5,879 bases of DNA. Origin: K23-9 sp964460665 (GTDB lineage Bacteria > Planctomycetota > Planctomycetia > Pirellulales > Pirellulaceae). Position numbers and translations under genes: made by a program. Below are positions 1-5,190 of the stretch, in pieces (within the stretch, counting starts at the first letter, position 1; the number at the start of each line of letters is the position of its first letter). The notes under the pieces are model-generated. The model worked only from the letters and a program-made list of their open reading frames with translations. It ran no database searches and was not told where the DNA came from. The DNA lies in contig CAYWSL010000315.1 in assembly GCA_964460665.1 (NCBI GenBank), positions 1-5,879 of the forward strand. Reading direction: 5' to 3'.

Positions 1-111
1 CTCGAAGCCTTCGGAGACTTTCGAGAAGGCGGGCAGATCTCCGCAGGCGGGGTTCATTGTTGCGCAGGTGGACAGAACAAGCAGCGCGAAAATAAGCTTG
101 GTGAATTTCAT
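1..111 (-). CDS. N-terminus of an exported protein of unknown function (cut by window edge)
   Basis: Reading leftward from an ATG at 111-109, 37 codons stay open to the window edge. The product starts MKFTKLIFALLVLS, a typical signal peptide: lysines at 2 and 5, then a hydrophobic core from about residue 6 to 14. A plausible signal peptidase I site is A-C-G|D after residue 24. C16 follows L-S-T rather than a proper lipobox (the -1 residue should be G, A or S), so a lipoprotein is less likely. Only about 13 mature residues are visible (DLPAFSKVSEGFE), too few to name a family. A Pro/Phe-rich start followed by an 'EGFE' turn is faintly like the start of some large planctomycete exported zinc metalloproteases, but this is a guess. 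No clear Shine-Dalgarno site precedes it; an in-frame GTG lies three codons upstream. It is transcribed divergently from glyA. Confidence 0.6.
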   Translation of the reverse strand, partial: MKFTKLIFALLVLSTCATMNPACGDLPAFSKVSEGFE

Positions 112-526
112 TCCAAACACTCGGTTATTGAAGGAGTCGATCCCTTAAGGGTAGGTCACGGTGTAGGCGCACCGCGGCATGAGATAGCCTAATCAGTTGA
201 AGAATCAGGCGTGCCGCTGACAGCAAGCTAGTGGGAGGGCTTACCGGACACCGCTACAATAGTTTTATCCGATAAAGTCCACAAAATCCAAACCTGGACC
301 TCACTAACAATGGCTCTCAGCGGTCTACTGCCCGCCACAGAACCGCCAGAAACCGGCACGAACGCGCAGAACTGGGAAAACGAGTTTTGGCGACATTGAC
401 GGTTTTTCCGTGGCGGTCGACAATGCTGTGCCGTCAACAGGCTGGATTTCCAACAGCACGCCGGATTTCCGGCCGTTCGCCGGGATCCCCAACTTTCAAC
501 CACTCAATCTGAGACCATCTGAGCCA
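112..526. other. Divergent intergenic region upstream of glyA
   Basis: This stretch of about 415 bases separates the left-edge exported protein from glyA and should hold the promoters of both. The best plus-strand -10 candidate is TACAAT at 255-260 (five of six to TATAAT), but no good -35 box sits 16-18 bases before it. The region contains a perfect 10-bp palindrome CCCTTAAGGG (142-151) and a small hairpin, CGGTG/CACCG around 159-174. From about 410 the glyA frame stays open without an ATG, which is probably chance. I see no glycine riboswitch-like pair of aptamers and no other RNA gene. Confidence 0.5.
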
Positions 527-1783
527 ATGAATCCGCTGGAACAACAAGATCCCGAAGTGTGGGAAGCAATGGAAGCCGAAGTGAATCGGCAGCAAGATGG
601 CCTGGAATTGATCGCCAGCGAGAATTACACCAGCCCAGCGATCATGGAAGCGGCGGGCAGCGTTTTGACAAACAAGTACGCCGAGGGATATCCGGGTAAG
701 CGGTACTACGGTGGCTGCGAACACGTCGACGTGGTCGAGTCGCTGGCAATTGACCGGGCAAAAGAACTTTTCGGGGCCGAAGCGGCCAACGTTCAGCCAC
801 ACAGCGGCTCGCAGGCCAATACAGCGGTTTACCTGTCTTGCTTGGAGCACGGCGACACGGTGCTGGGTTTGGACCTGGCGCAAGGTGGACACTTGACCCA
901 CGGCATGCGGCTGAACATCAGCGGTCGACTGTACAACTTCCACAGCTACGGTGTGGACGCAAAAGACCATCGCCTGGACTTTGATCAGATCGCCAAGCTC
1001 GCTCGCGAAGAAAAGCCCAAGCTGATTGTTGCCGGTGCCAGTGCTTATCCTCGTGAGATTCCGCACGACAAGTTTGCTGAAATCGCCAATGAAGTGGGGG
1101 CCCGGCTGATGGTCGACATGGCTCACTATGCCGGCTTGGTCGCCGGTGGCGTACACAACAGCCCTGTTCCCTACGCTGACTACGTGACCACGACAACGCA
1201 CAAAACGTTGCGTGGCCCGCGCAGCGGCCTGATCATGTGCAAGGAAGAACATCTGAAACTGGTCAACCGGAATGTTTTCCCAGGCACGCAAGGTGGCCCG
1301 TTGATGCACATCGTTGCAGCCAAAGCGGTTTGCTTTAAAGAGGCGTTGTCACCGGACTTCACGACGTATGCACAAAACGTTGTCAACAATGCAAAGACGT
1401 TGGCCGAAACGTTAATCTCACTGGGCCTGTCGCTTGTCAGTGGGGGAACCGACAACCACTTGATGTTGGTTGACGTCACGTCGCTAGGACTGGGCGGCAA
1501 GAAAGCCGAAGCGGTTCTGGACAGCAGCGGAATCACCGTCAACATGAACATGATTCCATTCGACACACGCAAGCCAACCGACCCTTCGGGAATTCGTATC
1601 GGAACGCCTGCTTTGACGACTCGCGGAATGGGCACTAGCGAAATGCAACAAGTTGGTCAGTGGATCCATCAAGCTTTGTCCAGCCCGGACGATGAAGCAC
1701 TTCACGCGTCGATTCGCAGTCAAGTCAAAGAGCTTAGCGTGAGTTTCCCAGTGCCGGCGGCACGAGGAACGGCGACTGCTTAG
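527..1783 (+). CDS. glyA: Serine hydroxymethyltransferase
   Basis: This cytosolic PLP enzyme converts serine and tetrahydrofolate to glycine and 5,10-methylene-tetrahydrofolate, the main entry of one-carbon units for purine, thymidylate and methionine synthesis. From the ATG at 527 the product is 418 residues, against 417 in E. coli, and aligns with it almost end to end. Visible landmarks are ELIASENYTSP (27-37), the LTNKYAEGYPGKRYYGG block, NVQPHSGSQAN, GGHLTHG, VDMAH with D197 and H200 contacting PLP, TTTTHKT with the Schiff-base lysine K226, FPGTQGGPLMH, and SGIRIGTPA with R357, the equivalent of the substrate-carboxylate arginine. The frame remains open upstream to a GTG at 410. Those 39 extra codons are proline-rich and have no counterpart in the family, so 527 is preferred even though neither start has a clear Shine-Dalgarno site. 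The gene appears monocistronic, as a terminator-like structure follows. Confidence 0.97.
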   Translation: MNPLEQQDPEVWEAMEAEVNRQQDGLELIASENYTSPAIMEAAGSVLTNKYAEGYPGKRYYGGCEHVDVVESLAIDRAKELFGAEAANVQPHSGSQANTAVYLSCLEHGDTVLGLDLAQGGHLTHGMRLNISGRLYNFHSYGVDAKDHRLDFDQIAKLAREEKPKLIVAGASAYPREIPHDKFAEIANEVGARLMVDMAHYAGLVAGGVHNSPVPYADYVTTTTHKTLRGPRSGLIMCKEEHLKLVNRNVFPGTQGGPLMHIVAAKAVCFKEALSPDFTTYAQNVVNNAKTLAETLISLGLSLVSGGTDNHLMLVDVTSLGLGGKKAEAVLDSSGITVNMNMIPFDTRKPTDPSGIRIGTPALTTRGMGTSEMQQVGQWIHQALSSPDDEALHASIRSQVKELSVSFPVPAARGTATA

Positions 1784-1798
1784 GCAGCTGCAAAGAAC

Positions 1799-1866
1799 AT
1801 CCACCGCCGTTACGTTCGCCAGAGTGTGGAGTCCACCCTATGGCGACGATAGCTACGGTGGATTTT
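1799..1866 (+). terminator. Nested inverted repeat, probable glyA terminator
   Basis: The outer arms ATCCACCG (1799-1806) and CGGTGGAT (1856-1863) pair perfectly over 8 bp and run directly into T's (TTTT, 1863-1866). Inside lie a second stem, TCGCCA (1816-1821) with TGGCGA (1841-1846), and a short innermost stem, GTGGA (1826-1830) with TCCAC (1832-1836). The whole forms a long stacked hairpin 15 bases after the glyA stop. A structure before a T tract fits Rho-independent termination, but the T run is short and the loop is unusually elaborate. The following GATTTTAAAATC (1861-1872) is itself a 12-bp palindrome. Confidence 0.6.
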
Positions 1867-1916
1867 AAAATCGCTTTTCACTGATACTAACTCTCTACCA
1901 ACCAAATACGCCTCTC

Positions 1917-2363
1917 ATGGCTCAGCCTAAACACCGAATTCTGATTGCCGACGACAACGCCGCAAACCGTGAACTGTTGGAAGCCTATTTGGCCACAGTT
2001 GACTGCGAAACGGAAACTTCGGTTGACGGAGCAGACACGCTAGAGAAGGTTGCCAGTTTTCAGCCGGACCTAGTGCTACTTGACGTGATGATGCCAAAGC
2101 TAAGCGGGTTCGAGGTTTGCAAGCAGATCAAAGAAGGCGAGCAAACCAAGCGGATCATGGTGCTGATGGTAACGGCACTGAACGAACTGGGAGACATCGA
2201 ACGGGCAGTATCCGCTGGCACCGATGACTTCCTAAGCAAGCCGGTCAACAAAGTCGAATTGATGAAACGCGTTGAGACAATGCTGAAGCTGAAGGGAGCC
2301 GAGGACGAACTGGATCGGCTGCGTCAGTACATTCAAGAAATGGAAGATCAACAAGCCAACTAA
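1917..2363 (+). CDS. Single-domain response regulator (stand-alone receiver)
   Basis: The 148-residue product is almost entirely a CheY-like receiver, a cytosolic phosphorylation switch that takes a phosphoryl group from a histidine kinase. The full active site is visible: acidic pair D12/D13 (ILIADDN), phospho-acceptor D56 (LLDVMMP), T86 in the VTA switch position and K108 in the SKP motif. The GFEVCKQIK stretch after the acceptor site resembles PleD-type and hybrid-kinase receivers. Residues from about 112 to 148 form a charged helical tail (EDELDRLRQYIQEMEDQQ) that may be a short coiled coil for dimerisation. There is no DNA-binding, cyclase or phosphodiesterase output domain, so it probably acts by protein contact. 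No Shine-Dalgarno site precedes the ATG. The leader contains TAAAAT (1866-1871), a possible -10 box without a good -35. The cognate kinase is not visible in the window. Confidence 0.93.
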   Translation: MAQPKHRILIADDNAANRELLEAYLATVDCETETSVDGADTLEKVASFQPDLVLLDVMMPKLSGFEVCKQIKEGEQTKRIMVLMVTALNELGDIERAVSAGTDDFLSKPVNKVELMKRVETMLKLKGAEDELDRLRQYIQEMEDQQAN

Positions 2364-2366
2364 GCG

Positions 2367-4199
2367 TCAGCCTTCAGAGGCCGCCTTGGCCTCTTCGACT
2401 TTCGCTTTGCGCTGTTCTTCGGTCAGCAGTCGGGGCGGGCTGTCCTGATTGATTTCAATCATCGTATTGACCACATCAATCAGCTGATCCAAACGAAACG
2501 GTTTAAACAGCAGTGCCTTGGCATGCAAACCGTTTTGCCGCGCTTTGACGATTGAGTGCCCAGGGTCGTACCCGAACCCCTTCATCAGCACCATCGGAAC
2601 ACGGTCCAGGATATTGCCCAGTCGCAGCATCAATTGGTAGCCACTGTAGTCAGGCAATTTGATGTCGCTAATGATCACGTCGTAGTTAGACGGTTCGCCA
2701 GTCCCGCGGACCATCAAGACAGCCTCGTCGCCTTTGTGTGCGGTTTCGACAATGCAGCCGTATCGTTCCAACAAGTTATGGGCGTCTTCGCGAACCTGTT
2801 CGTCAGCGTCAACGACCAAAATGCGTTTTCCAACCAACTGATCATGCTGGCCGGACGACGCCCCAACGGGAACGGCTTCCAAGGGCGTCATCTTTTGGCC
2901 GATCTGCTGAATCGTCTGCTTGATGTCGCGGGCGTTTTGCAGAATCCGCCGAATACGATCAGACACTTCGCTGCTGTGGCCGATGTATTGCTCCATCACG
3001 TTGACGGCATCGTTCAATATTTCGTCAACCGGCATCGCAACCGCGCTGTGAATCGCATCGCAGCTTTGCTGAGCGGTATTCGCTTTCTGTGCCACCAGCA
3101 GTTCAAGCGTGTTCAGTGCGAACGCCACGTCGCGTGCAAAAATTTCCAAGAACTGAAGATCGCTGTCGCCGAATGCGGAGACGTGGGGACTTTCGACATT
3201 GATCGTGCCGAGTACTTGATCGTGCAGAATTAGCGGAACAGTTAGCGAGCTTCGTGAATTCGCAACACCGGGAATGAACAGCGGGTCATTGACAACGTCG
3301 TGGCAGATGTAGCTCATGCCGCTTGCCGCCGCGTAACCTGTGATGCCGTTGCCTTGTGGGTGAGCAAACAGTTGGCGGTCGGACGCTTCTTGGTCGATGC
3401 CAACGCTTAACAGGGGAACTAGGTTTCCGGTGGCGTGTTCAAGCAGACGAATTTCGATGACCTCAAAATTCAACAAGTCGCTTAAGTAGTGGCGAATGTT
3501 TTCTTTCAACAAGTCGATCCGTTCATCGACTTCCATCATGAAAATTTCGGACGGTCGTAGGTCGGCTAGTTCTCGACCGGCTTGATGGATGGCAGCCAGT
3601 TTCTGCTGTTGCAATATCTCTTCGGTGATGTCGCTGATCGTGACAATCAACTGACGCGTCTGATCTTCGTACTGGATTGGCGCCGCATGCACTTGAAAGT
3701 AATGGTTGTCTGCACTGAATAGCGTACTGTTGCTTTCGTCGCCGGTCGCCAACGCGGTATGAAAAGGGCAAAAGTCTGGGCCCATGATTTCAGGATTCGC
3801 AAGCAGTTCATACAACGTCATACCAACAGACGGATCGCTTGCCTTGAAATCGAAAGGCTCTGGACTACCGCTCGTTTGATGCGCCCATAAACGCAGCCGA
3901 CGATTTGCCCACAGCACTCGCATCTCACTATCCAGCAGCGCGACTCCCTCGGGCATGTCGCGTAACATCAATCCGCTCTGAACGATGCCACGGAGTTCGC
4001 CTAACTGCGGCAAGTGCTCGCGTGATATCCAAACGCCTTCGATCGTCGGTTCTTGCAGTTCGTCCAGAACAGCCGCCGCTGTTCGGATCACAACCACTTC
4101 GTCTTGCTGCACATCCGAAGGCAAAGACAGCGGATCGCCAACGCAAATCATTTTGCGTGGCTTAGGATGAGGCATCTGTTTTTGGGGTGACCGATTCAT
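2367..4199 (-). CDS. PAS-GAF-receiver signalling protein without kinase domain
   Basis: The product is 610 residues from the ATG at 4199. Residues about 15-76 look like a degenerate, truncated receiver: a MICVGD strand, then GVWISREHL where the phospho-Asp strand would be, with no Asp. About 78-200 is a PAS sensor domain (MPEGVALLDSEMRVLWANRR, ending in the PAC-like ISDITEE). About 211-369 is a GAF domain (NFEVIEIRLLE, GNGITGYAAASG, LTVPLILHDQVLGTINVES). About 372-437 is helical and recalls a histidine-kinase dimerisation segment, with H384 near the expected site, but there is no N/G-box ATPase after it. About 458-581 is a C-terminal receiver with D464/D466, acceptor D512 (ISDIKLP) and K566 (LLFKPF); the usual Thr/Ser switch residue is K540. 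No signal peptide or membrane span is seen, so it is probably cytosolic. The longer start at 4241 adds 14 residues, but 4199 has the better ribosome site. It likely senses a small ligand or redox state and works with partner proteins. Confidence 0.88.
   Translation of the reverse strand: MNRSPQKQMPHPKPRKMICVGDPLSLPSDVQQDEVVVIRTAAAVLDELQEPTIEGVWISREHLPQLGELRGIVQSGLMLRDMPEGVALLDSEMRVLWANRRLRLWAHQTSGSPEPFDFKASDPSVGMTLYELLANPEIMGPDFCPFHTALATGDESNSTLFSADNHYFQVHAAPIQYEDQTRQLIVTISDITEEILQQQKLAAIHQAGRELADLRPSEIFMMEVDERIDLLKENIRHYLSDLLNFEVIEIRLLEHATGNLVPLLSVGIDQEASDRQLFAHPQGNGITGYAAASGMSYICHDVVNDPLFIPGVANSRSSLTVPLILHDQVLGTINVESPHVSAFGDSDLQFLEIFARDVAFALNTLELLVAQKANTAQQSCDAIHSAVAMPVDEILNDAVNVMEQYIGHSSEVSDRIRRILQNARDIKQTIQQIGQKMTPLEAVPVGASSGQHDQLVGKRILVVDADEQVREDAHNLLERYGCIVETAHKGDEAVLMVRGTGEPSNYDVIISDIKLPDYSGYQLMLRLGNILDRVPMVLMKGFGYDPGHSIVKARQNGLHAKALLFKPFRLDQLIDVVNTMIEINQDSPPRLLTEEQRKAKVEEAKAASEG
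2376..2394. terminator. Hairpin at the junction of two convergent genes
   Basis: AGAGGCC (2376-2382) and GGCCTCT (2388-2394) form a perfect 7-bp stem with a 5-base loop, 12 bases after the stop of the receiver gene. It lies inside the last codons of the opposing PAS-GAF gene, in the K-A-A-S-E region. No true T run follows on the plus strand (only TCTTCGACTTT), so it may be a weak intrinsic terminator for the plus-strand transcript, a barrier between converging polymerases, or a by-product of the Ala/Glu-rich C-terminus. Confidence 0.4.
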
Positions 4200-4202
4200 C
4201 GA

Positions 4203-4210
4203 TCCTCTCC
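4203..4210 (-). promoter_or_regulatory. Shine-Dalgarno site choosing the PAS-GAF start at 4199
   Basis: On the minus strand GGAGAGGA ends three bases before the ATG at 4199-4197. The alternative in-frame ATG at 4241 has no purine-rich site upstream; it is preceded by TTGCTGAATC. This is why the shorter 610-residue product is preferred. Confidence 0.6.
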
Positions 4211-4245
4211 GACGACAACTCTCGTTTCCGCTTGACGACATGATT

Positions 4246-4268
4246 CAGCAACAGGGAGTCAATTGCTG
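4246..4268 (-). promoter_or_regulatory. Leader hairpin upstream of the PAS-GAF gene
   Basis: CAGCAA (4246-4251) and TTGCTG (4263-4268) are exact inverted repeats around an 11-base loop. They are followed outward by the near-palindrome TTGCTAAGCAA (4270-4280), whose AGCAA arm repeats the same core. On the minus strand this is the probable leader or operator region of the PAS-GAF gene. Three copies of the GCAA/TTGC core within 35 bases could be a regulator site, but no known consensus is matched. Confidence 0.3.
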
Positions 4269-4986
4269 TTTGCTAAGCAACAAGCTCTCGGTCGTGGCTT
4301 TCGTCTACTGAATGAATAATACGGAAGCGGCGCTTGATTTAGCACCCTTGTTTTGGTTTGCATTGGAAAGATTGCACCGAAAAGATTATCTCTCCAACAA
4401 TCAGCAACCATCACTCAGCGACATCAACCAACGCATCAACGTCGCGCGTTTCCGCTACGCAATTCTTCTGAAGTGATGTATCGAACAGATTCGCACCCGC
4501 CGACCAGTCAAGTTTCAATTCTTTGCCTTCTGCTCTGCACTCGGTGACGGATAATTGGCCTGTAAAATGGAGCCGGCGGACTGTCGCTGTTGGTAGATCG
4601 GCCTACTGCGGAAGACGAACAGCCTGTAAGCGGAGTTAGCGTCCAAATCGATTCCGCACGCATCGCCGCGACGCCAAAGACACAGAACTTGCCGCTGGAT
4701 GTATCTCCATTGAATAGTTGTAAACATTGGCTCACCGAAGGAGGGCTTTGGCTTTGTCGGCTGTATCAATTGGCAAAGTAGGCATTGCGACCTCAGCTTC
4801 TCTTTCCCCTTTGCTGCCGCCAAGTCGAAACAGGCATCCTCAGCAGCTGGACACGTATGCAGCGGTGCGCGCTTTTGAGCAAAAACCCGGTTTTGTTCGG
4901 GTAAAACTTTCTAATTGTTGAAATTTTCAGCCTCGCGCGTACAAATCTTCCTGGCTGTGCGAACGCGGCATTTTGGGGCGTCGGAT

Positions 4987-5016
4987 TATGCGGCATCTTT
5001 GGAAAGACTCCGCATA
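4987..5016. repeat. Inverted repeat with inner stem, upstream of the YTV promoter
   Basis: TATGCGG (4987-4993) and CCGCATA (5010-5016) pair perfectly over 7 bp. The 16-base interval contains a second inverted repeat, TCTTT/AAAGA (4996-5000 with 5003-5007). The element ends 46 bases before the -35 box of the YTV gene, a position suited to a regulator site. It could equally belong to a small RNA or a terminator relic; no clear T run follows immediately on either strand. Confidence 0.4.
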
Positions 5017-5062
5017 GGCCGGAAAATTTGCCCTTTTGACCTAAATTGCCGCAAGGGAATTG

Positions 5063-5090
5063 TTGACACCACATAGTTTGCGTCTAGATT
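5063..5090 (+). promoter_or_regulatory. Sigma-70-like promoter of the YTV gene
   Basis: A perfect -35 box TTGACA (5063-5068) is followed after 16 bases by TAGATT (5085-5090), four of six to TATAAT. Transcription would begin near 5096-5098, giving a leader of about 94 bases. The -10 box is embedded in an 11-base near-palindrome, CTAGATTCTAG (5084-5094), a place where a repressor could act. This is the best promoter in the window. Confidence 0.6.
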
Positions 5091-5095
5091 CTAGG

Positions 5096-5123
5096 GCGCT
5101 GGGCTTTTTCGCCCATTTTGCGC
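5096..5123 (+). promoter_or_regulatory. Stem-loop at the predicted 5' end of the YTV mRNA
   Basis: GCGCTGGGC (5096-5104) pairs with GCCCA (5111-5115) and, past a TTTT bulge, with GCGC (5120-5123), around a TTTTTC loop. It starts almost exactly at the predicted transcription start. A 5'-terminal stem-loop of this kind is known to stabilise some abundant mRNAs. The inner stem followed by TTTT could instead act as a weak attenuator. Confidence 0.45.
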
Positions 5124-5155
5124 AGCCGTTAACTTCCTCGTATTTCTACTGTTGC

Positions 5156-5170
5156 CTCACAGGCTGTGAG
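5156..5170 (+). promoter_or_regulatory. Leader hairpin just before the YTV ribosome site
   Basis: CTCACA (5156-5161) and TGTGAG (5165-5170) form a perfect 6-bp stem with the 3-base loop GGC. The stem ends 6 bases before the Shine-Dalgarno sequence. It could insulate the ribosome site from upstream pairing (CCTC at 5155-5158 could otherwise pair with GAGG at 5178-5181) or be bound by a protein. Confidence 0.45.
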
Positions 5171-5176
5171 ACTTTT

Positions 5177-5182
5177 GGAGGG
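5177..5182 (+). promoter_or_regulatory. Strong Shine-Dalgarno site of the YTV gene
   Basis: GGAGGG lies 8 bases before the ATG at 5191, nearly ideal spacing, and fixes the start. It is the strongest ribosome site in the window; glyA and the receiver gene have none. Confidence 0.75.
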
Positions 5183-5190
5183 TTTCCTTG

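Larger units (their letters stand above)
4242..5062. other. Long intergenic region with no convincing gene
   Basis: About 820 bases lie between the PAS-GAF gene and the promoter of the YTV gene. Open frames of 64-102 codons exist on both strands (for example minus 4515-4823 and 4793-5074). They overlap each other, lack ribosome sites and show no recognisable motif, so none is called. No tRNA, tmRNA, RNase P, SRP or 6S signature was seen. The right-hand part is structured: ACCCG/CGGGT (4885-4889 with 4898-4902), TGAAATTTTCA (4919-4929) and the stem at 4987-5016. It may hold an unrecognised small RNA, decayed coding sequence or upstream regulatory DNA. Confidence 0.5.

Noticed and set aside
112..526. 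Glycine or tetrahydrofolate riboswitch upstream of glyA
   Set aside because: I looked for conserved aptamer cores and paired stems and found only short unrelated hairpins.
434..1309. 291-codon open frame on the minus strand
   Set aside because: It lies wholly opposite the unmistakable glyA coding sequence and shows no family motifs; the long frame follows from glyA codon composition.
2556..3233. 225-codon open frame on the plus strand
   Set aside because: It is antisense to the GAF, helical and receiver parts of the PAS-GAF gene, where domain motifs are clear; its own product has no recognisable features.
4558..4629. Direct repeat GCCTGTAA at 4558-4565 and 4622-4629
   Set aside because: Only two 8-base copies exactly 64 bases apart, without flanking similarity; within chance expectation for a region this size.
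4515..4823. 102-codon minus-strand frame in the intergenic region
   Set aside because: It has no ribosome site and no recognisable motif, and overlaps other equally weak frames on both strands.
4793..5074. 93-codon minus-strand frame upstream of the YTV gene
   Set aside because: It covers the -35 box and the 4987-5016 hairpin and has an unremarkable, Arg/Lys/Pro-rich composition typical of chance frames.
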